A stretch of DNA of 7,733 bases from an uncultured Clostridia bacterium. Lineage in GTDB: Bacteria > Bacillota > Clostridia > TANB77 > CAG-508. The notes under the pieces are model-generated. The model searched no databases. It was not told the origin of the DNA and was given only the letters and a program-made list of their open reading frames with translations. The position numbers and the translations under genes are program-made. The stretch spans positions 1-7,733 of the forward strand of contig CAKPEG010000037.1 in the NCBI GenBank assembly GCA_934149275.1. Reading direction: 5' to 3'. Each line of letters opens with the position of its first letter. Position 1 is the stretch's first letter. Below, piece by piece: positions 1 through 6,179 of the stretch.

Positions 1-777
1 TGGTAAACTATGAGTAAATACTTGTCTACTTATTCCAAGTAAAATCATATTTTTTTCGACATAGTCTTTTGCATCTAAATCACCTATTTCAAATTGATCT
101 AATCTATGTATTTCTGTTCCCATTTTTTCTTCTATTAAGTTAGTCTCATCTTGCATTTTAATATATAAAATCTTTGAAACATATTCATCTAAAATATTAA
201 AAATTTTATTATAAATATCTATGTTATTGTTTATTCTTCTTGAGCACTCTGCAAGTTTTACAGAATAATTTTTTAATATACCTTTATAAAATGTATCCAT
301 TTGTGTAATGTAAAAATCTTTATATTTTTCTAGTACTTTATTTTTTGCGCTCATTTTTAATGATTCATAATCTAGTTCAATTAAGTATTTTTGTTTTTGG
401 TATTTATATTCCACATAATCTGTTGATTTTAATGTTGTTATTTTATAATAATTTCCCATTGCCTCTTTTTCAAATTCTGAAGCTGTATTAGTTTTTACTT
501 TTTTATATACTGTGTCCATAATATGTTTGTCTATTGCCTCTAAATAAAGTGAATATGCTTCTTGATATTTTGAAGATATTGCTTTTTTCTTTTCCTCATC
601 ACTAGTTTTTGAATTGTTCATTATGTCATAGGCTTTTAATAAATTATTTCTTTTTAAATTAATTACAAATCCATTTATTCCGATTTTGGTTGGAATTATT
701 ATCTTTGATAAAGTTTTACTTAGTTTTCCAAAAAAAGTTTTGTTTGAATCTACTACTTTTAAGCTTCTTTCTTCCAA
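1..777 (-). CDS. Unrecognised protein, third gene of the yqfC-yqfD cluster (3' end cut off by the window)
   Basis: The frame is open for 259 codons from a TTG at 775-777 to the window edge, so the C-terminus is missing. The TTG is chosen because AAAGGAG lies 8 nt upstream; there is no nearby in-frame ATG. The product starts MEERSLKVVD and is rich in Lys, Glu, Tyr and Asn. It has no signal peptide or clear membrane segment, so a soluble, mostly helical cytoplasmic protein is likely. I see no catalytic motif and do not recognise the family. The visible part ends with LLGISRQVFTHSLP. Its start is 14 nt after the yqfD stop, so it is almost certainly co-transcribed with yqfC-yqfD. In Bacillus the next genes after yqfD are phoH and the 7TM-HD gene yqfF; this protein is neither. 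A role linked to sporulation is suggested by position only. Confidence 0.8.
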   Translation of the reverse strand, partial: MEERSLKVVDSNKTFFGKLSKTLSKIIIPTKIGINGFVINLKRNNLLKAYDIMNNSKTSDEEKKKAISSKYQEAYSLYLEAIDKHIMDTVYKKVKTNTASEFEKEAMGNYYKITTLKSTDYVEYKYQKQKYLIELDYESLKMSAKNKVLEKYKDFYITQMDTFYKGILKNYSVKLAECSRRINNNIDIYNKIFNILDEYVSKILYIKMQDETNLIEEKMGTEIHRLDQFEIGDLDAKDYVEKNMILLGISRQVFTHSLP

Positions 778-791
778 TCTTATTTCTCCTT

Positions 792-1973
792 TCACGAAAC
801 CAATTTTTGCTCTACCCCTATTTTTTCAATGACTTCATATATTAGTTTAACCTTCACTTCTGTTTCTGTAGGTTCAGCAATAATATTTCTATTGACAATT
901 TGCTTGTTTTCTATATCACTTTTCATTTGTTCTTCTAGCTCTTGTATTATTTTCTCTTGTAATTGTTCGACTGTATATTGCTTTTGTTCATATCTATATT
1001 CATAGTTTGTTATTTTCTTGAATTCTATTGGTAAATAAAAATTGTTTAATATTCTAATTTTATTTTTCGTTTCCATTGTATCATATTTTTCGAATTTTGA
1101 AATAGTTTTATAAAAATTTATTGTATTTTTGTTTAAAGTTAATGCGTATTTGTTTTCTTCTGCATTTGTCTTTATTTTTTCTTGCTGAATTAAGCTTTCT
1201 GTTCTCTCTTGAATATACCAAACCTTTGCTTCAACCTCTCCACTTGCATGCATATATCTAACTCCTGTATATTTTCCTTCCATCCATCCACCTATAAGCT
1301 TTCTACCACTTTCAACAACATCTCCTTCTTTTACAAGTGCTGTTCCATTTGTAACATTGATCTTGGTTATTATTCCATCTTTTGTTGCAACTATATCGCA
1401 GTATTCATTTTCATCCAAAATAGCTGGTTTAGCAACCGCTTCTACTATATTCACTTTAGCATTTGTTCCATCTAGCTTTATGCCTATCCATGAAATTCTT
1501 TCATCATTTAATCTCATTTTTTCAATTACCTTTGGTATGTTTATTTTATATTTTAATTCGCCTTGCTTAATTCCGTTTTTATTTAATTCTTCTAATATTT
1601 CTTCTGAACTTATAATGTTATTACCTTCAATTTCTATGTTCCATACAAAATTTGACAATGTAAATATTGATAATATTAATATAAAAAATAAAAATATAAA
1701 AACTTTTCTGTTCTTATATTTTCTTATAATAAATGGCAATCCTCTTTTTCTTTTTATTTTCATGCTGCATTGAGTTTTTCTTGCTATATTTCTTATTCCT
1801 CTAAAATCATCTATTTGTATATTGGTAATTATACTTGTGTTATTTTTTCGTTTTGTTCCCCATAATTGTATTCCTTGCTTCGTACACACATTAAAAAATC
1901 TTTCTATATAGAAACCTTCAATTTCTATTTGAAGATATCCTTTTATAAAATTATTTCTTTTCGTTAAAACCAT
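792..1973 (-). CDS. yqfD: Sporulation protein YqfD
   Basis: This is a 393-residue protein, close to the roughly 400 residues usual for YqfD. An N-terminal cytoplasmic region of about 90 residues (beginning MVLTKRNNFIKGYL) leads to one membrane helix at about residues 91-111 (core VFIFLFFILILSIF). A POTRA-like region starting WNIEIEGN follows (about 112-180). Next comes a conserved IVATKDGIITKINV...GDVV..G..LIGG stretch, which looks like a hairpin/lipoyl-like fold, and then a charged C-terminal tail. YqfD is a conserved sporulation protein of spore-forming Firmicutes whose molecular role is not defined; in Bacillus it is a mother-cell (sigma-E) gene. I choose ATG at 1971-1973, which has AGGTG 5 nt upstream overlapping the yqfC stop. 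A TTG at 1989-1991 would add six residues but lacks a well-placed binding site. Coupling to yqfC is tight (start 4 bp past its stop). Confidence 0.93.
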   Translation of the reverse strand: MVLTKRNNFIKGYLQIEIEGFYIERFFNVCTKQGIQLWGTKRKNNTSIITNIQIDDFRGIRNIARKTQCSMKIKRKRGLPFIIRKYKNRKVFIFLFFILILSIFTLSNFVWNIEIEGNNIISSEEILEELNKNGIKQGELKYKINIPKVIEKMRLNDERISWIGIKLDGTNAKVNIVEAVAKPAILDENEYCDIVATKDGIITKINVTNGTALVKEGDVVESGRKLIGGWMEGKYTGVRYMHASGEVEAKVWYIQERTESLIQQEKIKTNAEENKYALTLNKNTINFYKTISKFEKYDTMETKNKIRILNNFYLPIEFKKITNYEYRYEQKQYTVEQLQEKIIQELEEQMKSDIENKQIVNRNIIAEPTETEVKVKLIYEVIEKIGVEQKLVS

Positions 1974-1977
1974 TTTT

Positions 1978-2253
1978 TCACCTACGTTCAAAATCTAGAT
2001 TTTCTATCTTTCCGGTTATGCTTACTGATTCGTCGCTGATTTGATTTAATTTTAATTCAAATCCATTTATATTTATGTTTCCTATATGTGTACACACTCT
2101 TATAAAGAATTCTTCGTATTCTAATATTCCTTTGTAATTTTCTATTAATACTTCATCAAATCCAAGCATTGTTACTTTTGGAATATTGGTCCCGACTTCT
2201 CTGGGTAAATCTAAAATTTCATTTACTCTATTTAAATTCATATAATATTTCAT
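1978..2253 (-). CDS. yqfC: Sporulation protein YqfC (YabP/YqfC family)
   Basis: The 91-residue product has the standard length and pattern of the YqfC/YabP family. LPREVGTNIPKVTMLGFDEVLIENYKG matches the usual 'lP..v..n.Pkit..G..e..IENhkgI' core, followed by ILEYEEFFIRV.T..G.I.I.GF.L and the closing SVSITGKIENLDFE. It is a small, probably beta-rich cytoplasmic protein made in sporulation; its biochemical job is unknown, and it is nearly always paired with YqfD. The start is uncertain. The ATG at 2253 directly abuts AGGAAGG, leaving almost no spacing. The second in-frame ATG at 2241 (giving MNLNRVNEIL, 87 residues) sits about 12 nt from the same site and could be the real start. It is the first gene of the operon with yqfD and the gene at 1-777. 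Confidence 0.92.
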   Translation of the reverse strand: MKYYMNLNRVNEILDLPREVGTNIPKVTMLGFDEVLIENYKGILEYEEFFIRVCTHIGNININGFELKLNQISDESVSITGKIENLDFERR

Positions 2254-2277
2254 CCTTCCTAATATTTCTTCTATGTT

Positions 2278-2307
2278 TATATATATTCAAGTGTTAGAGA
2301 AATATTA
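2278..2307 (-). promoter_or_regulatory. Possible sigma-E-type promoter of the yqfC operon
   Basis: On the minus strand TAATATT (2301-2307) and TATATATA (2278-2285) are separated by 15 bp, about 25 bp upstream of the yqfC start. This is like the sigma-E pattern (a -35 ending ATATT and a -10 like CATACA.T), but the -10 matches only about five of eight positions, and such A/T strings are common here. yqfC and yqfD are known mother-cell genes in Bacillus, which makes sigma-E control plausible. This is a tentative call. Confidence 0.3.
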
Positions 2308-2338
2308 CTTTTATTATTGAAACTTATGAATCCGAAAG

Positions 2339-2466
2339 AAAAAGAAAATTATATTTATTTTTTGTTCCTTGCTAAAAGATTTTACCACTCCTTAAACTTC
2401 GTTTAAGCGTTAGGTAAAAACTTTCAAACTGCGCGTCACTAAAAAATCAAATATAATTTTCTTTTT
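2339..2466. repeat. Nested palindromic repeat (MITE-like or long-hairpin element)
   Basis: The outer arms are AAAAAGAAAATTATATTT (2339-2356) and its exact complement at 2449-2466. They continue inward as seven more pairs around a one-base bulge (2357-2363 with 2441-2447, extra base at 2448). Inside lie a second inverted repeat, TTTTACC (2380-2386) with GGTAAAA (2413-2419), and a central hairpin, CTTAAAC-TTC-GTTTAAG (2391-2407). The whole 128 bp can fold as one long stem with nested stems. It starts 12 bp after the stop of the deacetylase fragment and ends ahead of the yqfC promoter. It could act as a terminator/insulator, but its size and nesting look more like a small non-autonomous mobile repeat. 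I see no obvious target duplication and no second copy in the window. Confidence 0.75.
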
Positions 2467-2477
2467 GCTAACAAATT

Positions 2478-2885
2478 CTATCTTACAAATTCATCTAAAC
2501 TTTTAAACTCATACCCGTCAGATTTAATAGCCTTAATACATTCATCCAAAATATTCATATTATCTCTTGAAGTTCCATGAAGCAACATAACCTCCCCTGG
2601 ATGTATATTGTTTAAAATCTTTTCCTTACCATAAGATTCTCTGCCTTGTTTCTTTTCATCCCAATCGTCATATGCAAAAGACCACATTATTGTTTGATAA
2701 TTCATTTTATTGCATAAGACTAATGTTCTTTCACAATATTCTCCCTTTGGAGGTCTTAAATATTTCATCTCATAACCAAACTTCTCATATATTGCTGTAT
2801 GCAGATTCATAACCTCTTTTTCAACTTCTGAATCTGAAATCTCTGGCATGCTTTTGTGATTAACAGTATGATTTCCTAGGTGCTT
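2478..2885 (-). pseudogene. pdaA: 3' fragment of a PdaA-like polysaccharide deacetylase (spore cortex), interrupted
   Basis: The reading frame encodes the C-terminal half of a NodB-fold de-N-acetylase. It contains the zinc-binding HTxxH motif in LGNHTVNHKSMP, the RPPKGEY motif, WSFAYDDWDEKKQG, and the final LLHGTS...DGYEFKSLDEF. The last two match PdaA, which removes acetyl groups from muramic acid so that muramic-delta-lactam can form in the spore cortex, a step needed for normal germination. The first motif (T/SFDDG, with the catalytic Asp) and the signal/membrane start are missing. Upstream of about HLGNH the frame becomes AT-rich unrelated sequence and hits TAA at 2919-2921, right beside the recombinase stop. 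An ATG at 2847-2849 could give 123 residues, but these would lack both the catalytic Asp and the HTxxH histidines. I infer interruption by the recombinase-bearing element. Stop codon TAG at 2478-2480. Confidence 0.85.
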
Positions 2886-2926
2886 AATGTCAAAAAAATA
2901 ATTATTTTTAATTACTATTTAATTTT
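2875..2926. other. Probable integration junction (att site) between deacetylase and recombinase
   Basis: Deacetylase homology ends at about 2875-2885, and the recombinase stop is at 2927-2929. Large serine recombinases commonly lie directly beside one end of their element, so one crossover site should fall in or just next to this ~50 bp. The exact core cannot be set without the other junction or the uninterrupted gene. The stretch is almost pure A/T with a run of seven A (2892-2898). Confidence 0.55.
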
Positions 2927-4551
2927 TCATTTATCAATCGTAACTGGATTTTTAAAGGTTAATTTAATTTTTATATTTTTCTCTTTATCAAATTCTATTT
3001 TCTCAATTAGTTGTTCTAACATAATTTTATTAGGCTTTTCTAATTTTAAGAACTCATCTGCTACTTGTTTTATTTTTTTGAAATCTATTTGAGGAGTTTG
3101 CTCGTTGTTTTGATTTAAAGCGTTTTCTGTTTGTCTTATTTCTTTTAAAACTTTATCTCTTTGCTTTTGCATTTTTTCGTAAATCACTTTAAAATCTTCT
3201 AATTGTATTACTTTACTAATTTTATCTTGATAGATTTCCTCAATGTTTTGCTCCACTTTTTTTAATTCTTCTTTTAAATTTTTTAAAGAGGTTTTTAATA
3301 GATTTTCTTTTGATTTAGCTTCTAATTTCGCTTCTTCGTAAATTTGTTTTATCTCTTCTTCTGTTAAATTTATCTTTTCTAATTCACTTTTTATTTGTTG
3401 TTTTACAGACACTTCTATCAAGTTTGCAGATATTTGCTTGCAATCACATAGTCCACTATAATTATTTCTCTTCGAACAAATAAAGTATGTTGTTTTCCAC
3501 ACGCTTCCATTTTTTCTCTTTTCTTGTCTACATCTTAAAGTTGCTTTATTTCCACATTCTCCGCAATATACTAAACCTTTTAGTTCATGGTCATATTTTC
3601 TATCTCGTACTTTCGTATATCCATTTAATTTATCTTGTGCTTTATTCCAAGTTTCAATATCAATAATTGGTTCATGCATATGTTCTAAAACAATATGTTC
3701 TTCTTTTTTAGTACATCTTACCTTTGCAATTTTATGACTTACCTTTTGGAACTTTCTTCCAACAACACTTCCGAAGATAAACCTCATTTCTTAAAATCTT
3801 TCCAATTTGGGCTCTTAGCCACACATATTTTCCGGTTTGGATTTACACTTTTTTTCTTCATATATGTTGGAATTTTTAAATACACTGCTGGTGGCAAAAC
3901 TTCTCTTCTATTTAATTCATCTGCAATTTTTATTGTTGACATTCCTTTATTCACATACATATCAAATATTTCTTTTATAATTTGTGAGCTATATTCATCT
4001 GGCACTAAATGATTTTTTATATCCGTATCTTTTTTATAACCATAAGGTGGAATACCTGCTTGATATTCGCCTTTTTCAATTTTTCTTTGTTTAACACTTT
4101 TTATTTTGTTGGAAATATCTTGCGCATAATAATCATTAAAACTTAGCTTAAATGTTAAAAACTGCAAACCATCTGGTTTTGATGTATCTACATTATCTCC
4201 TATAGCAATATATCTAATGGCTTTGGCTGGTAAATATCTTTCCAAATAATAACCAGTATCAATATGATCTCTTCCAAACCTTGATAAATCCTTTGTTATA
4301 ATACAATCTATTTTTCCATCTTCAATATCTTTAAGCATTCTTTGAAACCCTGGTCTATTAAAATTTGTTCCAGTAAATCCATCATCAACATATTCTCCTG
4401 AATCAAATAATTCTTCGTGACCTAAAATGTAGTTGTCAATTATATCCCTTTGATTTTCAACGCTTTCACTTTCCCTATCATCTCCATCATCACGAGAAAG
4501 CCTTATATATTTTGCAACTCTAATACTTCTATAACTATTTACTCTACTCAT
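2927..4551 (-). pseudogene. Large serine recombinase of a mobile element, with two 1-bp frameshifts
   Basis: The region encodes a transposon-type large serine recombinase (TndX/TnpX-like), which cuts and rejoins element ends through a catalytic Ser. The N-terminal resolvase domain (about 12-160) has YIRLSRDD with Ser19, and DLSRFGRD with the conserved Arg residues. The recombinase domain follows (PPYGYKKD, about 165 onward). Then come a zinc ribbon (CGEC, later C.. and C; Cys 329, 332, 358, 368 of the rebuilt protein), a long coiled coil (about 390-480) and a basic C-terminus. The frame from 4551 stops at 3784. The real path shifts after VNPN to GKYVWLRAQIGKILRNEVYL (3774-3833, third frame), then to GSVVGRKFQKV onward. 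Each shift is one extra C before GGA (3834 and 3773). Removing both gives exactly 540 residues. AGGAAGGAG lies 8 nt before the ATG. Either the gene is dead or the sequence has errors. Confidence 0.9.
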
Positions 4552-4585
4552 AATTCACTCTCCTTCCTTGAGAGCAAATAGCCTA

Positions 4586-4615
4586 TTTATAGTACAAATT
4601 GTACCGTGTACTTTA
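4586..4615 (-). promoter_or_regulatory. Palindromic operator-like site ahead of the recombinase
   Basis: GTACAA-A-TTGTAC (4592-4604) is a perfect 6+1+6 palindrome, with a further TGTAC half-site at 4607-4611. It lies 35-60 bp upstream of the recombinase start. A possible -10 TATAAA (4586-4591) and a poor -35 (TAAAGT, 4610-4615) would put the palindrome between the two boxes, a classical repressor position. A second small palindrome, AAATAG-C-CTATTT, is at 4576-4588. The promoter itself is weakly supported; the symmetry is clear. Confidence 0.4.
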
Positions 4616-4639
4616 AAATTTATCAGCTCAAATAGGCAT

Positions 4640-4759
4640 TTATTTTTCATTTATAGTTATATAATTTATGTACTCTTCTTTTAATAATTTCAAAATTATC
4701 TGCTTAAAACTCTCTTTACCATATTCAATGCTAACATTCAAAATCTCTTTATCTTTCAC
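4640..4759 (-). CDS. 39-residue small protein upstream of the recombinase
   Basis: A GTG at 4757-4759 preceded by GGGAGAG (about 7 nt spacing) opens a 39-codon frame starting MKDKEILNVSIEYGKE and ending YITINEK, stop TAA at 4640-4642. The pattern (a short beta-like start with 'v.IeYGk', then an amphipathic helix SFKQIILKLLKEEYIN) is that of a folded small protein, not random sequence. It is in the same direction as the recombinase, 88 bp upstream, and may share its transcript or help control the element. I do not recognise the family. A five-codon frame ATGAGTCGTGAAAGATAA overlaps the start and could couple translation. Confidence 0.55.
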   Translation of the reverse strand: MKDKEILNVSIEYGKESFKQIILKLLKEEYINYITINEK

Positions 4760-4838
4760 GACTCATCTCTCCCAATTTTTTTCTTTTTTTAATTTTATGA
4801 ACAAAAAAAAGAATTATTACTTTTGTATTTTTATATAA

Positions 4839-4864
4839 CAAAAAGAGAGCTGCTTTGGCTCTCT
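4839..4864 (-). terminator. Rho-independent terminator
   Basis: On the minus strand AGAGAGC (4858-4864) pairs with GCTCTCT (4844-4850) around a 7-nt loop (CAAAGCA), followed directly by a run of T (4839-4844). This is the best terminator in the window. It ends transcription coming from the isomerase gene or the tiny frame at 4897-4974, and isolates the small protein and recombinase downstream. Confidence 0.85.
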
Positions 4865-4896
4865 CGTTGGATACATATTTTCATATTAAGATAATA

Positions 4897-4974
4897 CTAC
4901 CTCTTAATTACATAGTCAATGAATAGATTTTGAAGAAATTTTGAAATTTGTATTTCTTCTTTACTTTTAATCAT
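4897..4974 (-). CDS. Possible 25-residue peptide or gene remnant
   Basis: An ATG at 4972-4974 opens MIKSKEEIQISKFLQNLFIDYVIKR, given here in positions only: residues 1-10 are charged and residues 9-22 form an amphipathic helix-like stretch; TAG at 4897-4899. It ends 33 bp before the strong terminator, which suggests the transcript carries something before it. There is no convincing ribosome binding site, so this may be the leftover start of a lost gene or chance. Confidence 0.22.
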   Translation of the reverse strand: MIKSKEEIQISKFLQNLFIDYVIKR

Positions 4975-5002
4975 TTTGTGTATTTATACCACTAAATTTT
5001 TA

Positions 5003-5029
5003 AAAAATAAAATATTTGATTTTTCAAAT
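5003..5029 (-). terminator. Weak A/T hairpin, possible terminator of the isomerase gene
   Basis: On the minus strand ATTTGA (5024-5029) and TCAAAT (5014-5019) form a 6-bp stem with an AAAA loop, followed by ATTTTATTTTTT. It lies about 70 bp after the isomerase stop. The stem is all A/T except one G-C pair, so termination would be weak; the stronger signal is at 4839-4864. The rest of 4975-5099 shows nothing else. Confidence 0.35.
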
Positions 5030-5099
5030 GCTTTATTTTAATACTTAATTATTTAATTTTCGAACATATTTTCTTTAAGAATATTGTAATAAACATAAA

Positions 5100-5882
5100 T
5101 TATTTAATATAACCTAATTCTTTTAAATGCTCTGCTGATTCTTCTAAGTATTTAGTTTTACATTCAATATTCCAAACTGCATTTGGAGTATATTTTTCAG
5201 CAATCTCAAGTACATTTTTTATATTAATTGTACCATTTGTTATTCCTAGATGTTCATCATCTTTATTATATCCAAGCAAGGTTTGTTTGCCGTGATTATT
5301 GTGTAAATGATAATATACTATTTTTTTACCTAATGTTTTAATCCAATCTTCTACTTTCATATTTGAATTAGCATTTGCATGACCAATATCAAGGCATATT
5401 TTAATTCTTTTGTCATTAACTTCATCAATTAATTTGTTAAACAATTCACTATCTGTTTCAAACTGATTTTCTATGCAAATAGTTATAGAGTCATCTTTAT
5501 CTTTTAAAAATCTATATAACAAATTTTTAGCTCTTGAAACCCATCCCTCATACCAATCAGTTCCTGGTTTATAATTTGCATGTATTACCATTTCTGTGCA
5601 ATTTAATTTTTTAGCTATACTATAAGCGTCATTATAAATTTTTAACATTGTTTCTTGTAATTCTACAATTTTTGTACCTAAACATAAATCCCAAAATGGA
5701 GCATGATATGATCTACCTTTATTAAATCCATTTAATTTTTCAGTATATTTTTGTAATAACCACTCTTTATTTTCAATATAAGGATTATAAAATCCTTGAA
5801 TTTCTATACCAGTATTATATTTTTTGCACAAATCTAGTGTAAAATCTAATTCGCTATCATCACATAATCTTATTTCTTTCAT
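5100..5882 (-). CDS. Sugar phosphate isomerase/epimerase-like TIM-barrel protein
   Basis: The 260-residue product fits the AP-endonuclease-2/xylose-isomerase-like TIM barrel family, cytoplasmic metal enzymes that include sugar isomerases, epimerases and endonuclease IV. Metal-ligand motifs appear in the expected strand order: SYHAPF (His60), VIHANY (His101), ICIENQFE (Glu138), CLDIGHAN (Asp165, His168), YYHLHNNHG (His192/194), DDEHLGITNG (His211) and WNIECK (Glu240). The last motifs (HLHNN, E-H-L-G-x-G-like and IE) point to the sugar isomerase branch more than to DNA repair. The exact substrate cannot be read from sequence. The ATG at 5882 has AGGAG 10 nt upstream and a strong promoter of its own at 5946-5974, so it is probably a single-gene unit expressed in growing cells. 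No kinase, transporter or other sugar gene is adjacent. Confidence 0.85.
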   Translation of the reverse strand: MKEIRLCDDSELDFTLDLCKKYNTGIEIQGFYNPYIENKEWLLQKYTEKLNGFNKGRSYHAPFWDLCLGTKIVELQETMLKIYNDAYSIAKKLNCTEMVIHANYKPGTDWYEGWVSRAKNLLYRFLKDKDDSITICIENQFETDSELFNKLIDEVNDKRIKICLDIGHANANSNMKVEDWIKTLGKKIVYYHLHNNHGKQTLLGYNKDDEHLGITNGTINIKNVLEIAEKYTPNAVWNIECKTKYLEESAEHLKELGYIK

Positions 5883-5945
5883 AATAAAACCACTCCTATT
5901 TATTACTATTTATCAAAAGAAATTTTACCTCTTTAATCTATAAAA

Positions 5946-5974
5946 ATTATATCAGACCTATAATGACTTATCAA
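5946..5974 (-). promoter_or_regulatory. Strong sigma-A-type promoter of the isomerase gene
   Basis: TTGATA (5969-5974) and a perfect TATAAT (5946-5951) are separated by exactly 17 bp on the minus strand. Transcription would start near 5939, giving a leader of about 57 nt with AGGAG near its end. This separates the isomerase from the upstream regulator gene. Confidence 0.8.
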
Positions 5975-6008
5975 GGACATTTTTTCACTAACTTCTAACG
6001 GCAGGATA

Positions 6009-6114
6009 GTGATGCAGTATTCATCACATAAACACATAGAAAGACAAGCTTTCTAATTTTCTGCTTTTAGCTTAAAATCTCTGCAAAAATGCAGTACTCT
6101 ACATTCTGTAGAGT
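6009..6114. other. Chain of small hairpins in the 5883-6179 intergenic region
   Basis: Five consecutive perfect stem-loops occur in 106 bp. They are GTGATG/CATCAC (6009-6027, loop 7), TAGAAAG/CTTTCTA (6037-6055, loop 5), TTTTA/TAAAA (6065-6077, loop 3), CTGCA/TGCAG (6081-6094, loop 4) and ACTCTAC/GTAGAGT (6096-6114, loop 5). ATGCAGTA occurs twice (6012-6019 and 6089-6096). CTGCTTTT (6061-6068) can also pair with the AAAA/GCAG side of the fourth stem, allowing an alternative fold. The chain lies after the regulator's stop and before the isomerase promoter. It could be the 3' UTR, a small structured RNA or a recombination/replication site. None of the stems is followed by a good T-run on the minus strand. 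Confidence 0.5.
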
Positions 6115-6116
6115 TG

Positions 6117-6179
6117 CTATTTTATTTTATATTTCGTTATTTTTAGTCCATACCACTCTGGAATATTTTCAAATATTTC
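6117..6179 (-). other. In-frame open tail after the regulator's TAG stop
   Basis: Directly after TAG (6180-6182) the same frame stays open for 20 codons, beginning EIFENIPEWYGLKI and ending KYKIK, before another TAG (6117-6119). The peptide looks more protein-like than typical A/T-rich noise (Pro-Glu-Trp-Tyr-Gly). The upstream protein already ends with the usual family end GYWEIL, so this is more likely a gene remnant or chance than a required extension. Confidence 0.25.

Noticed and set aside
1209..1773. Plus-strand open frames opposite yqfD
   Set aside because: Their Ser/Phe/Ile-rich translations are antisense shadows of the well-supported yqfD; the same applies to 2880-3092, 3695-4012, 6208-6456 and 7213-7482.
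792..1991. TTG start at 1991 for yqfD
   Set aside because: It would overlap yqfC by 14 bp and lacks a well-placed binding site, while the ATG at 1973 has AGGTG at good spacing.
3773..3834. Programmed ribosomal frameshifting in the recombinase
   Set aside because: Two successive +1 shifts would be needed, and there is no slippery run, stop-codon pause or stimulatory stem at either place; simple base insertions explain it.
5100..5882. Endonuclease IV (DNA repair) as the identity of the TIM-barrel gene
   Set aside because: The metal motifs fit the wider family, but the HLHNN...EHLGITNG...IECK ending and the length fit the sugar isomerase/epimerase branch better.
5990..6030. Integron attC-like site (GTTAGAAGTTAG near paired stems)
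   Set aside because: No matching core pair with imperfect-palindrome attC layout and no integron integrase or cassette order; the resemblance is short and A/T-driven.
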